A DNA stretch of 64,000 nt from Bos javanicus. Taxonomy: Eukaryota > Chordata > Mammalia > Artiodactyla > Bovidae. This document shows positions 1 through 10,681 of this stretch, one piece after another. Position 1 is the stretch's first letter; each line of letters opens with the position of its first letter. The position numbers were made by a program, and so were the translations under genes. The stretch spans positions 50,517,724 to 50,581,723 of the forward strand of contig NC_083877.1 in assembly GCF_032452875.1 (NCBI RefSeq), written 5' to 3'. Under the pieces are notes generated by a model that did not search any database, was not told the DNA's origin, and saw only the letters and a program-made list of their open reading frames with translations.

Positions 1-195
1 TTCATTCTTCCTTAAATATTTGGTAAAATTCACCAGTAAAGCCATCTGGTTTTGGAAATTCTTTTGTTAGGTTTGGGATTACTGATTTAATCTCATTAGT
101 AATTGATCTGTTCAGATTTTCTATTTCTTCGTGATCCAGTCTTGGTAGGTTGTATGTTTATAGGTTTCTTCTAGGTGTCTTGATTTTTTTGACAT
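1..195 (-). mobile_element. L1 ORF2 fragment (LINE-1), old
   Basis: Read on the minus strand this resembles the L1 ORF2 stretch just before the RT core: a degenerate PDGFTxEFYQxFKEE-like reading followed by the usual L1 spacer. It runs off the left edge of the window, has no open frame of useful length and is a decayed fragment. Confidence 0.6.
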
Positions 196-815
196 AATTA
201 TTCCAATCTTCTTAACTATCTGTATCACACTGGCATTTAAATAAAGGAAAACTCAGCTCTCAGCTCTTGGTACTATCTTCTCTTCGGGTTGGAAGAAGGG
301 GTGTATTTCATAACCAAAGTAAGTAGCTTTCTTTTCACTCTTTTGGGCTTTGTTTTACAGAATAATGTAGACATCTCCAGTCACTGGGTGGACTCCTTAA
401 AATTTGGCCTCATTGTGTCCACAAGAATATCTGGCGCTGGTATCTCAGCATTCATAGTTTTGGTGTGCAGGGCATGGGTGGCCTCCCACTCTACAATCCT
501 AGCTCTACTCAGAAACTACCTAAATTTAGATAGGATTTTCAGGGTCAATTCATGCTTATCTGTCACTTCATTTCTTCTGATCTGTACCTGTATCATGGTG
601 CTGGCTATGCAAATAATTATTTCTTTCAATAATTAGATACCTTTAAACATAGAATATCAAGATGAGAGTTGTCCCAGAAGGAGTTGAAGGAGAAGGGAGG
701 AGGGGTTAGGAAACTGTACACTGAAGTTTGTGTCTGTATTGATGTGTGCACTTCTTTTCCTGGAAGAAGAATTCTTAAGTCCCTAAAGTGGTCCATGGCC
801 CACCCAAATGACTCT
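196..815. other. Unassigned stretch
   Basis: No gene or repeat recognised. A 115-codon open frame at 289-636 (+) has no recognisable domain and a composition typical of chance frames in AT-rich DNA. I do not call it a gene. Confidence 0.4.
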
Positions 816-900
816 CTAAGGTCCAGAGAGTTTAAGTAGCCTGACCAAGTTCACTTGGCAAGTTAATAGAAGAGGTGGCCTTAGAGTACAAGTCTCTTGT
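816..900 (-). mobile_element. MIR SINE fragment
   Basis: The stretch around 820-880 resembles the inverted MIR core (GAGAGxTTAAGTAxCxTGxCCAAG followed by a GCAAGTTAxTAG-like part). Old and diverged. Confidence 0.45.
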
Positions 901-2250
901 CTAGGATCTTGCTCCTAAACCTGATTTTACTGGAAATGTTTGAAAAGCTAATGTAATAATGCTTTACAGAGAAGGAAAGTTGAAAGTACTGAGTTAAAAT
1001 AACTTTGTAAGATTCCCAGAGATACTTTCCCAATTTACTAAGATTAAACCAACATAAGTTACCACGAAACAATGGTCAGTATTATTTGTTGGCAACTAAT
1101 TTGATTTTTCAGAATAGTTGTAAAGCATAAAAATAGTTACAGTGTTAGTCTTTTATTAGATTTTTATATTCTCTTGTGATCATGAAGAGAAATATGTCCA
1201 GTACAGACCTCAAATATAAATCAAGGGCATAATGGTTTGACATTTGAGTGTAATGATTTGAGTGTAAACACTCAAATGCTTATTGTTTCCCTGATGAGGA
1301 TTCATTATTATTATAAAATTAATATTAACTAATTGAGGACACATAAGAAGGAAATTGCTGGACTCTAGTAACTGGACTCTGGAGCAGAGTTTTGTGCTCT
1401 GTTTCTGTTCTATAAGACTAGCACTTGGGGTGTAAGGAAAAAATTGGAGTTGTGGTAGCCTCTTCCTTCTTGCTTTCTCTTCTCTGCCCCCAAGCCCTAA
1501 CCACATTCTCCATCTATCTTGCATCCTGAGAGGAGGAGGGTTGCAAAGAGCAGAAAATGTAAGCAAGTGAAAACTGTATAAATGAGCACACATTATTGAG
1601 GCTGCCAAAAGAAGGGGAGCACCCTCCTCCCATCTTGGAACCCTCTTTCTCCTCCTCCTCCAAGGAGAAAGAGGGTTTAGCACTCAGCAGCCAGTGGGAA
1701 ATGAGCATCATCTACAGAGACAATAAGGCACTCTCCTCTTGGGGCTATGACTATGAGTCATCTTCAGTTTTTGCAGTAGTTCTATTTATGACCATTGGCA
1801 AAGGTGTGTTTTATATAGGCTAAGATGTAATGAATTGCAAAATTCTACCACCTGCCAAGTCCTATGCATTCCACCTGTGCAATTCAGCTTTAACCTGCCC
1901 TTTTTGTCTTGTCTCTCACCGAGGTTTCCTGGCCAAATTCTGCTACTTGCTGTGCCCCTTGCAGGCTTGGATAATCTCACCTTTCTCTGGCTAATGTCTG
2001 GAAGCCATCAGTTCCTTCCCCTTCCCCAACCCAATGGTTTAAAATCTCCTTGGAAGTCAGCCCCACTTCTACCTTCTTGAGTCTCCTAGTTGGAAGGTAT
2101 CTTCGAAACCCCAGAACTGTTGATCTGCAAAGATCTCCTGACTGTTTATGGACATTTAATCTTCCCTTCTGATCAGCCACTTTTCAGGTAGAGTTGTTTC
2201 TTCTTCATCTTTGTGTTCCACCTCCATTTTGGGACTTGTGATACTCAGTG
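901..2250. other. Unassigned stretch with two small hairpins
   Basis: No gene or known repeat recognised. It holds a 10-bp palindrome at 1256-1277 and a perfect 15-bp stem with a 9-base loop at 1639-1677 (see findings). The open frames here (for example 157 codons at 1210-1683 on the minus strand) show no domain or compositional sign of coding. Confidence 0.4.
1639..1677. repeat. Perfect 15-bp inverted repeat (hairpin)
   Basis: Arm 1639-1653 (AACCCTCTTTCTCCT) is the exact reverse complement of 1663-1677, around a 9-base loop. The arms are polypyrimidine/polypurine. No run of T follows, and the stem is shorter than a usual microRNA precursor. Confidence 0.8.
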
Positions 2251-2462
2251 CTTCCCTCGTAACTCAGTCAGTAAATAATCTGCCTGCAGTGCAGGAGACC
2301 CAGGTTTGATTCCTGGGTTGGGAAGATCCCGTGGAGAAGGAATGGCAACCCACTCCAGTACTCTTGCCTGGAGAATCCCATGGACAGAGGAGCCTGGCAG
2401 GCTACAGTCTATGCGGTTGCAAGAGTCGAACACGACTGAGCGACTAAGCACATAACGCACAC
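2251..2462 (+). mobile_element. Bov-tA SINE
   Basis: tRNA-like head with a B-box-like GGTTTGATTCC, then the BovA body (GGCAACCCACTCCAGTA, CCATGGACAGAGGAGCCTGG) and the tail ACACGACTGAGCGACTAA. Flanks 2241-2250 (ATACTCAGTG) and 2463-2472 (ATACTTGGTG) match at 8 of 10 bases, a plausible decayed TSD. Nearly full length. Confidence 0.93.
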
Positions 2463-2466
2463 ATAC

Positions 2467-3589
2467 TTGGTGTATATAGTACTATTTTTAAGTGTAGTAT
2501 TGGAGGAGAAATGCTTGCATTTCCTTCTGCTGTGAGTTATACATTTGTTCAAACTGCTCCCTAGGCTTTTATCTTGAGGGACAAAAGTAGAGTGCAGAAC
2601 TGCCAACACAGTGAAGCACTCTTAAATTGCACACCAGTGAACTGCAGCTCTTAGCCATTCAGCTAATGTAATGAAACAGGGGAGGAAGGGATCCATGAAA
2701 GAGCCGTGCAATTCAAATGTCACTGGAGCTTTGATTTTAGTGTGAATGCTGAAGTTGTCTGATGTAGGTGTCACTCCTCACTTCATTCAGCATGTCCTTT
2801 GGAAGATGGAATAGTGAGGACAGAAAGGGGAAGAAGCAGAGAGATGCTTCAAAGGGGACCTGAAAGGAGAGCCACTCATTCACCAAAAGCTGGGGAGTCA
2901 TTCTGCCCATCAGCATGGTTTTCTTCACTCGCCAGCCAGCTATAATGTTGAAACCAGGGCAGACAGCCTTCCCCTGCAGCTCTTTCAGTCTGTGAAAATA
3001 GTTCTAGAAAGCTACATCTATTGTGTAGGTTACCAGTGATTTTCCTAAGTGTAGATGTTTGAGAAATTGGCAGAGATAGGAGATGGGAGAAGGAATTGAA
3101 GGAGTTGAAACAGGATTTTGAAGCAGACAATAGGCTTTTTTTTTTTTTTTTTTTAATTGCAGGTGGTTTTGGAGGACGGGGTGAATGAGGATATTTGAAA
3201 TTCATAGGGCCTCCAAATTCAGACTGTCCTCATGAAATCTTTGTACTGGAACTCATCAACCAACAAAATAGACAGATAGGCACCTTTTGAGCTTTGTGGA
3301 GTATAAGTTTTCCATGTTCAATCAGCTCCAGGTGGATGGGTGAGGTATTCTAAGCCTTCCAGAGTATAGAAGGGACCTCCAAAATGAGGCAGGAGAGAAG
3401 GGAAGAAGTCCGGTAACTTACAGAGTCGGGGAACATATGTATTGTGATCACCAGTTAGAACACTTGGAGTGAGGAGATTTGGGTGGCTTGCAGACCAGGA
3501 ACTCCATGGATGAGACAGGCAAGGTAAGTTGGGGCCTTTCTACCAATGGGAGATTTTTCAGTGATATTATTTCAATAAATACACCTATT
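2467..3589. other. Unassigned stretch with poly-T
   Basis: No gene or repeat recognised. The T run of 16 at about 3139-3154 could be the tail of a lost minus-strand retrotransposon, but the neighbouring bases match no family I know. The 109-codon minus-strand frame at 2876-3205 includes a lysine run encoded by this tract and is not credible as a gene. Confidence 0.4.
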
Positions 3590-3705
3590 GTTCTGTCTCA
3601 TTGGGCTGTAAACTCCCTGAGGGGCCACTGCATCACGCTTATTTTTTATATTTTCACTACCACTCTTGACATCTGGCACGAAGCAGCATCAGAGAATTTG
3701 TTGCA
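3590..3705 (+). mobile_element. L2 LINE 3' fragment
   Basis: Pattern of the L2 3' end: TTGGGCTGTAAACTCCCTGAGGG, then a T-rich part and a CTGGCA-like part. Diverged; limits approximate. Confidence 0.5.
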
Positions 3706-5020
3706 TAGAACCAAACTTCCCACTAGGCCAAAATGGTACAGAGGTTGAATGGTTGTCTCGATGCAGGCGCCGTTGAATTGATGAGTGATTTAAAGTAGGT
3801 GATTAACTCATTGCAAACTGGAAGTGTTTCCAAGATAAAAATAGCCACCTCAAATAAAACCAGTAGGGCTTCCTTTTGTGTTTTCTTTTAATAGAACAGG
3901 ATAGTGGGAGCTGGGTGGGCTTCTGCAGCTCACCCTCACTCCTTTTATTCCAGCCTTCCTTCAGCTGGGATCAGAAGAGGCGGGGTGATTGCCTAAGGCC
4001 ACACAGCCAGTCCCAACTTGTCCCCTTAAGGCCTGGTGCAACTCTGCAGCCAGAAATGGGGACAAAATTCACCAGTCCCCTTTCTAAGGAAAAGTTCCCA
4101 TCTCCAAACAGAAACTTTTAATATCAGGTGTGACTGGTGACCTCTGTTTAGGGCTTTTCTTCACTGTTGCAGGAGAGTGGTTAGGCAGGTTTTGGTGATG
4201 TAAAGGATCACTGCCAGATTAACATACAGTAAGAAGGTTTTTCTTGTTCAGCTATGTAAAATTTCTTGAGAAAGGTTTTATCTATCCTGGTTGAAAGAGG
4301 AGTATTTAATGCCTTTGTTTTTCGGTAGTCAAACTAACCACTCACCTTGCCCAAGTGGGATCAGGCTTTGCTCTTCTCCGAAGGCCAGATTGTCTCCTAG
4401 GAGATATGCTAATAGCTTAATTGTTTTGTTTATTTTGCTCCTTACAAATTCCAGTAGCTTCATTTGCATTGAGGGTTAGAACTTTCCAGTGCCCTGGCAT
4501 TTCCTTGGGGTTTAAATGGCTCTAAATGTTTGCTCTTAATGTTTTTTTGAAAGGTTGGTCACCCTTAGTGATAGGTGTGGCTTTCTCTAAATATGAGTTT
4601 TTCTGGGTATAGGGTGGGGAAAGTGAGAAAAAGGGAGAGAATTAAAAAAAGTTATACACTATATATGTACAACAAACTGTAGATTATTTTGGAGCCAGAT
4701 ATTTATGTAATTATGTCCACTTGGCTCACGTACTTTGGTTTTGGGGTTAAAAGATGAATGCATGCCAGGGAATGCTGATATTTATCCTGGCATTTATAGA
4801 GCTGTGGTTTGCTTTTCAAAATGTAGAAATGTAGAGAAGCTTTGCCTCTTCACCTGAGACAAAGAATTCCAAGTGTAAAACTGTTCTGGTTCATGTAGTA
4901 AATACATTTTTCTAAGTTTGTCACACAGCTGTATAATGTATTTCAGGAGTCATTGTCAATGCAGGGTGGAGTCTGACTTTTGGGAAAAGGAAATTTGAAT
5001 GCTGAAGAAGCTTAAATACA
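3706..5020. other. Mostly unassigned; small MIR-like piece
   Basis: A short inverted MIR-like core lies near 3985-4030 (GCCTAAGGCCACACAGCCAGT). The rest, including AT-rich DNA around 4640-4700, matches nothing I recognise. Open frames up to 81 codons show no domain. Confidence 0.4.
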
Positions 5021-6264
5021 CTCAGTTCAGTTCAGTTGCTCAGTCGTGTCCGACTCTTCGCAACCCCATGAATCGCAGCACTCCAGGCCTCCCTGTCCAT
5101 CACCAACTCCCGGAGTTCACTCAGACTCATGTCCATCGAGTCAGTGATGCCATCCAGCCATCTCATCCTCTGTCGTCCCCTTCTCCTCCTGCCCCCAATC
5201 CCTCCCAGCATCAGAGTCTTTTCCAGTGAGTCAACTCTTCGCATGAGGTGGCCAAAGTACTGCAGTTTCAGCCTCCAAAGAAATCCCAGGGCTGACCTCC
5301 TTCAGAATGGACTGGTTGGATCTCCTTGCAGTCCAAGGGACTCTCAAGAGTCTTCTCCAACACCACAGTTCAAAAGCATCAATTCTTTGGCGCTCAGCCT
5401 TCTTCACAGTCCAACTCTCACATCCATACATGACCACAGGAAAAACCATAGCCTTGACTAGACAGACCTTTGTTGGCAAAGTAATGTCTCTGCTTTTGAA
5501 TATGCTATCTAGGTTGGACATAACTTTCCTTCCAAGGAGTAAGCATCTTTTAATTTCATGGCTGCAGTCACCATCTACAGTGATTTTGGAGCCCCCCAAA
5601 ATAAAGTCTGACACTGTTTCCACTGTTTCCCCATCTATTTCCCATGAAGTGAGGGAACCGGATGCCATGATCTTCGTTTTCTGAATGTTGAGCTTGAAGG
5701 CGACTTTTTCACTCTCCTCTTTCACTTTCATCAAGAGGCTTTTTAGTTCCTCTTCACTTTCTGCCTTAAGGGTGGTGTCATCTGCATATCTGAGGTTATT
5801 GATATTTCTCCTGGCAATCTTGATTCCAGCTTGTGTTTGTTCCAGCCCAGCATTTCTCATGATGTACTCTGCATATAAGTTAAATAAGCAGGGTGACAAT
5901 ATACAGCCTTGACGTACTCCTTTTCCTATTTGGAACCAGTCTGTTGTTCCATGTCCAGTTCTAACTGTTGCTTCCTGACCTGCATACAGGTTTCTCAAGA
6001 GGCAGGTCAGGTGGTCTGGTATTCCCATCTCTTTCAGAATTTTCCACAGTTTATTGTGATCCATACAGTCAAAGGCTTTGGCATAGTCAATAAAGCAGAA
6101 ATAGATGTTTTTCTGGAACTCTCTTGCTTTTTCCATGATCCAGCGGATGTTGACAGTTTGATCTCTGGTTCCTCTGCCTTTTCTAAAACCAGCTTGAACA
6201 TCAGAAAGTTCATGGTTTACGTATTGCTGAAGCCTGGCTTGGAGAATTTTGAGCATTACTTTGG
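5021..6264 (-). mobile_element. BovB (RTE clade) LINE, 5'-truncated
   Basis: On the minus strand the element ends with the BovB 3' tail (rc of CTCAGTTCAGTTCAGTTGCT at 5021) and extends back to about 6264, where it stops inside the RT region. It keeps the RT core and the C-terminal part but lacks the endonuclease. Flanks share TTAAAT (5012-5017 and 6265-6270), a possible short TSD. By eye it is close to the consensus, so among the younger copies here. Only about 170 bases separate it from the next BovB, which has its own TSD; the two are separate insertions. Confidence 0.95.
5231..6256 (-). pseudogene. BovB reverse transcriptase fragment (341 codons)
   Basis: Longest recognisable coding remnant in the window. 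The protein would be the RT of the BovB ORF, which copies element RNA at a nicked chromosomal target. Visible in order: GFRKGRG (about residues 22-28), the catalytic-Asp motif FIDYAKAFD (about 55-63), GVRQGCILSPC (about 110-120), YADDTTL (about 157-163, the two catalytic Asp) and FKLNIQKTKIMASG (about 187-200). The first Met is only the first in-frame Met after the 5' truncation, not a native start. The endonuclease and first RT blocks are absent. Near 5260-5275 the copy lacks 14 bases found in the sister copies, so the last residues are out of frame; the true C-terminal frame resumes at 5032-5244 (MRRVDSLEKTLMLGG...). No promoter is visible. Treat it as a dead fragment. Confidence 0.92.
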
Positions 6265-6585
6265 TTAAATCTAGGTATGCTGACCTCTTTAGAAAAGAAA
6301 TGGTTTCTTTCCCTCCAAACTGAAGTTTGGGAATTTCAGAGCTGGGAAATTGTGTAGTAGATCTTAATGTTATAAATCACTTGGACAAATAAAGGATAAT
6401 GCTATTTTGGAATGCGTTTGTAGTTATGCAAGATTGTTGTTGTTTAGTCTCTTAAGCTGTATCCCACTCTTTGCGACCCCATGATCTGCAGCACACCAGG
6501 CTTCTCTGTCCTTAACTGTCTCTCTGAGTTTGCTCAAACTCATGACCATTGAGTCAGTGATGCCATCCAACCATCTCAACCTCTG

Positions 6586-7089
6586 TCACTCCCTTCTCTT
6601 GCTGTCACTCTTTCCCAGCATCAGGGTCTTTCCCAATGAGTTAGCTCTTTGCATCAGGTGGCCAAAGTATTGGAGCTTCAACATTAATCTTTCCAGTGAG
6701 TACTCAGGGTTGATTTCTTTTAGGATTGACTGGTTTGATCTCCTTGCTGTCCACGGGACTCTGAAGAGTCTTCTCCAGCACCACAGTTCGAAAGTGTCAG
6801 TTCTTCGGTATTCAGCCTTCTTTATGGTCCAATTCTCACATCCATACATGATTACTGGAAAAACCATAGCTTTGACTACACAGACATTTGTGGGCAAAGT
6901 TGATGTCTGTGTCAAAGTTGATACACTGTTTAGGTTTGTCATAGCTATTTTTCCAAGGAGCAAGCATCTTTTAATATCATGGCTGCAGTCACTGTCCACA
7001 TTGATTTTGGAGCCCAAGAAAATGAAATCTGACACTGATTCCACATTTCTCCCATCTGTTTGCCATGAAGTGATAGGACCAGATGCCAT
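6586..7089 (-). pseudogene. BovB ORF C-terminal remnant
   Basis: Continuation of the same decayed ORF in another frame: starts MASGPITSW, includes the conserved MYGCENWTIKKAE and ELWCWRRLFRVPWTARRSNQ stretches and ends near the MLGKSDSKRRE part. The two frames together cover the RT C-terminal half. The GGRRRRGRQRMRWLDG tail seen in younger copies is lost. Confidence 0.85.
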
Positions 7090-7149
7090 GATCTTTGTTT
7101 TTTACATGTTGAGTTTTAATCCAGCTTCTTTACTCTCCTTTTTCACCTT

Positions 7150-7731
7150 TCAGAGGCTCTTTACTTCCTCTTTACTTTCTGCCCTTAGAGTGGTATCATC
7201 TGCATATCTGAGGTCATTGATATTTCTCCTGGCAATCTTGATTCCAGCTTGTGATTCATCCAGCCTGGCATTTCTCATGATGTACTCTGCATAGAAGTTA
7301 AATAAGCAGGGTAACAATATACAGCCTTGATGTACTCCTTTCCCAATTTGGAACCTGTCCATTGTTCCATGTCCAGTTCTAACTGTTGCTGCTTGTCCTG
7401 TATACAGGTTTCTCAGGAGACAGGTAAGGTGGTCTGATATTCCCATCTCATTGAGAATTTTCCACAGTTTGTTGTGATCCACACAGTCAAATGCATTCGC
7501 ATAGTCAGTAAAGCAGAAATAAATTTTTTTCTGAAACTCTTGCTTTTTCAATGATCCAGCGGATGTTGGCAATTTGATCTCTGGTTCTTCTGCCTTTTCT
7601 AAATCCAGCTTGTACATCTGGAATTTCTCAGATCGTGTAGTGCTGAAGCCTGGCTTGAAGGATTTTGAGCATAATCTTGCTGGCATGTGAAATGAATGCA
7701 ATTGTATAGTAATGTGAGCATTCTTTGACAT
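7150..7731 (-). pseudogene. BovB RT remnant, motif part
   Basis: Minus-strand reading of the older copy with recognisable but altered RT motifs: FTDYANAFDC (consensus-like copies read FIDYAKAFDC), GVHQGCILLPC, YADDTTLRAESKEE. Both YADD aspartates are still encoded. The reading enters through unrelated frames at its N-terminus and is broken at about 7150, continuing in another frame at 6586-7089. Several frameshifts separate the pieces. No function expected. Confidence 0.85.
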
Positions 7732-8159
7732 TGCCTTTCTTTGGAACTGGAATGAAAATTTTCCTTTTCCAGTCCTGTGGCATCTGCTAAATTTTCCAAA
7801 TTTGCTGGCATATTGAGTGCAGCACTTTCACAGCATCATCTTTTAGAATTTGAAATAGTTCAGCTTCAATTCTATCACCTCCATTAGCTTTATTTGTAGT
7901 AATGCTTCCTAAGGCCCACTTGACTTCACACTTCAGAGTGAAGATTATGCAAGATTACATGATGATAAAGACTTTTCTATGGCTTTTCTAGTTTTTGAGA
8001 GTTTTCTGTGTTTTGCATTCTTAGTAATTTCTTCTAGAGACCTTAGCATTGGGGGGATGGGGCAGGAAGGTTAGGCGGTGAATTTAACAGTTATCTACAC
8101 CGCTGAAGAATAGGGAATCTGCTATTGAAATTAACAGTTACTGTGGAGCTCCTCTGGAT

Positions 8160-8460
8160 CATCCAGCATTTGTAAAACCTCTTTTGAGATAAGTATTATT
8201 TTCCTTGGGCTTCCCAGGTGGCTGCAGTTAAGAATCCTTTTGCCAATTCAGGGAGTGCGAGAGATGCGGGTTTGATCCCTCAGTCAGGAAGATCCCCTGA
8301 GAAGGAAATGGCAACCCACTCCAGTATTCTTGCCTGGAAAATCTTTTGGCCAGAGGAGCCTGGCAGGCTAGAGTCAGAGACAACTGAGCACACACATACA
8401 CACAGATTATTTTTCTTGGTTTACAGAAGAGGAAACAATATGTGAGTGAAGTAACCTACT
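8160..8460 (-). mobile_element. MIR fragment interrupted by a SINE
   Basis: The pieces TTTGAGATAAGTATTATTTTCC (before 8204) and TTTACAGAAGAGGAAACAAT (after 8420) together resemble the inverted MIR core (ATTATTTTCCxxxTTACAGAxGAGGAAAC). The Bov-tA at 8209-8405 sits exactly inside. Confidence 0.55.
8209..8405 (+). mobile_element. Bov-tA SINE
   Basis: Head GCTTCCCAGGTGGCTGCAGT, B-box-like GGGTTTGATCCC, BovA body, ACAACTGAGCACACA end. TSD 8195-8208 (ATTATTTTCCTTGG) and 8406-8419 (ATTATTTTTCTTGG) matches at 13 of 14. The second half of the body is shortened by an internal deletion. Confidence 0.93.
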
Positions 8461-8526
8461 CCTACTCTCTGCTTTGGAGAGGAGCTGTCTATCCTAGACA
8501 CATACTCAAGTACATCAAGGCAGCAT

Positions 8527-8655
8527 GGGCATCACTTGGGATGTTAGAACTGCAGAACTTCAGCCCACCCTGTCCTCCCACCCCCCAGACCTACTGATTC
8601 TGAATATGTATTTTAGTAAGATTTCTAGGTGATGCAAAGCACTGCATTGGAGCAT
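8527..8655 (+). mobile_element. MER5A-like hAT fossil
   Basis: Follows the MER5A order: ATCACTTGGG, CCCACCC...CCAGACCTACTGATTCTGAAT, TTCTAGGTGATGC. Non-autonomous DNA transposon of old mammalian age, worn at both ends. Confidence 0.6.
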
Positions 8656-9116
8656 TGCAACCCAAGCAAGGTAACATGATTGTAAACACCCCCCGTCCCC
8701 CGGGAAATTCTGATGGCTGTCCTCCAGGAGATCACCTCTCAAGGTTAAGGATGCAGTTGAACACCTTGAGCTTTCAGGAATGTAATCAATAATCTCTAAT
8801 TATCTTGCTGAAGCAAAAATGTCAGGGTTTTGCTCAGGGGTGGGACTGAGGGAAAAGGTTTTTCCCAGGCAGTTCCAGAGATGGCTGTCCTGAAGTAGAC
8901 ACACGGGAATGGTGGTTCTCTGCAAAATGCCTGGAAAACTTTCCACTCCGGATGTCTCCTCTAGGGCTGTTGTTGATGTTGAGCTTTCTGCTTTTACTGA
9001 TTCCTTTGAGGACTACTGCATTTGTCAGTTAATGACATGTCACTGTGAACTAGTCTGTCTAATCTTCTAAAGCTGCCTGAGAGCAGATTTTATCAGGCTG
9101 GGGAGGGAAGAAAGAG
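8656..9116. other. Unassigned stretch
   Basis: No gene or repeat recognised. Confidence 0.4.
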
Positions 9117-9125
9117 ATCCAGACT

Positions 9126-9572
9126 TCAGTTCAGTCTCTCAGTAATGTCCGACTCTTCACCACCCCAGTGAATCTCAACACGCCAGGCCTCCCTGTCCAT
9201 CACCATCTCCCAGAGTTCACCCAAACTCATGTCCATCTAGTCGGTGATGCCATCCAGCCATCTCATCCTCTGTCGTCCCCTTCTCCTCCTGCCTCCAATC
9301 CCTCCCAGCATCAGAGTCTTTTCCAGTGAGTCAAATCTTCACATGAGGTGGCCAAAGTATTGGAGTTTCAGCTTTAGCATCAGTCCTTCCAAAGAAATCC
9401 CAGGGCTGATCTCCTTCAGAATGGACTGGTTGCATCTCCTTGCAGTCCAAGGGACTCTCAAGAGTCTTCTCCAACACCACAGTTCAAAAGCATCAATTCT
9501 TCGGCGCTCAGCTTTCTTCACAGTCCAACTCTCACATCCATACATGACCACAGGAAAAACCATAGCCTTGAA
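9126..9572 (-). mobile_element. BovB LINE 3' end, truncated
   Basis: Exact 9-base TSD ATCCAGACT at 9117-9125 and 9573-9581 bounds a 447-base insertion. It holds only the 3' tail and the C-terminal coding part (minus-strand MYGCESWTVKKAERRRIDAFE, 9339-9617 frame). High similarity to the copies at 5021 and 10682. Confidence 0.96.
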
Positions 9573-9581
9573 ATCCAGACT

Positions 9582-9984
9582 GGGGAATGTCAATATCGTG
9601 AAAAGAGAGAAACGCATTGAAGAGAGCCTGAGGCAGGAGATAGATGGGCTTCAGGTTAGAGTGCCCAGCCTCCAGAACATTCCAGCCCTGAGGCTGGAGG
9701 AAGTGCAACTAAAAGTTTCCCTTTTAGAATTCCCTCAGACACCTAGCCTGGAGACATCAGGGTCCTTGTCTGTTGTTCCTCTCCCTTCCAGATTCCTGTT
9801 GGTTCCCAAGCCCCATGAGTATGTCTTCACATGGCTCTGCTTTCCTCTTCACAGCTGTTGTGCTAGTTTGAATCTGCATTGTCTTACACTGGGACCGGCC
9901 AAGAGTTTCTTAAGTGATCTTCACTCTTCTCCCTGTAATTCACAGAAGCAGCATTGCCAGAGTCGTCTTCCTGGTAAATAGAGC
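9582..9984. other. Unassigned stretch
   Basis: No repeat recognised. A 245-codon plus-strand frame (9244-9981) starts as antisense of the BovB fragment and runs out into this DNA; the part beyond 9582 has no domain I know. Confidence 0.4.
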
Positions 9985-10668
9985 TTTGCACCTGTCACTC
10001 TTACTCAAAAATTCTCAGCTCTTACTGAGAATAGGCTTTAGCCCAACATGCAGTTCTGTCTCAAATCTACTCCAGGCTGCCTCTGTCCAACTCTTATTTT
10101 CCAGTAGTCCTTCTGGAATATGTAAACTTGATAAGGGCCACCCGAATGCCTAGACTGCAGTATTAGCTCTTAGCATAGTGCCCACATTCAGTCGCTCAGT
10201 TGTGTCTGACTCTCTGCAGCCCCATGAACTATAGCCTGCTAGGCTCCTCTGTCCATGAAATTTTCCAGGAGAAAATACTGGAATGGGTTGCCATTTCCTC
10301 CTCCAGGGGATCTTCCCGGTCCAGGGATCGAACTCTAGTCTCTTGCATCTTCTGCATTGCATTGGATTCTTGACTACTAGCACTACCTAGGAAGCCTGCC
10401 TGCATGCTGTAGGTGCTCAGTAAAAACTGATTGGATGAATGAATGATGAGCTGATTTTCATGTTCATATTGTATAGCCTGGCTGGAATATACTCCTTGGT
10501 CAGGCCAGTTTCCATGACTGGACTTCCTTTCCCTTTCTTGTCATTTATCAAAAACTTTGAGGTCCAAATAAAGTCTCATTTCCTGGAAAACCTTTGATTT
10601 GGCTCGCTAATATCACTCCTTCTTCTCGTCCTTGCCCAAGTCTTGGAGTTATTTATTTAGTACTTAAT
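9985..10668 (+). mobile_element. L2 LINE remnants, interrupted
   Basis: L2-like pieces: about 10050-10180 (CTCTTAGCATAGTGCC) continue after a Bov-tA with GTAGGTGCTCAGTAAA and GATTGGATGAATGAATGA at 10410-10445, the L2 3' end signature. 10490-10668 looks like another L2 internal piece. Old; limits approximate. Confidence 0.55.
10187..10396 (-). mobile_element. Bov-tA SINE
   Basis: Reverse-complement Bov-tA: TTCAGTCGCTCAGTTGTGTC end, CCATTTCCTCCTCCAGGGGA body, tRNA-like head in reverse (GGGATCGAAC). It splits an L2 3' end. Flanks GTGCCCACAT and CTGCCTGCAT resemble each other and may be a decayed TSD. Confidence 0.92.
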
Positions 10669-10681
10669 AATATGTAATCTT

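Larger units (their letters stand above)
6436..7944 (-). mobile_element. BovB LINE, 5'-truncated, older copy
   Basis: Exact 12-base TSD TTATGCAAGATT at 6424-6435 and 7945-7956 fixes the ends, giving a 1509-base insertion. It extends about 200-250 bases further 5' than its neighbour, into the part before the RT motifs (rc of CACTTGACTTCACACTTCAG near 7940). It is clearly more diverged than 5021-6264, with many substitutions and indels. Confidence 0.96.

Noticed and set aside
2876..3205. 109-codon minus-strand frame with a lysine run
   Set aside because: The lysines come from a poly-T tract; no other sign of coding.
6530..7294. 254-codon plus-strand open frame
   Set aside because: It is antisense to the BovB ORF of the copy at 6436-7944. 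Its residues mirror the RT coding strand and no independent domain is present.
8218..8445. Small protein with HSSILAWKI-like stretch (recurs at many sites)
   Set aside because: This peptide is simply the translation of the Bov-tA/BovA body. It recurs at each SINE copy in the window (for example 14926, 25157, 33916).
9244..9981. 245-codon plus-strand open frame
   Set aside because: The first half is antisense BovB (9126-9572). The rest runs into unassigned DNA without any domain or signal.
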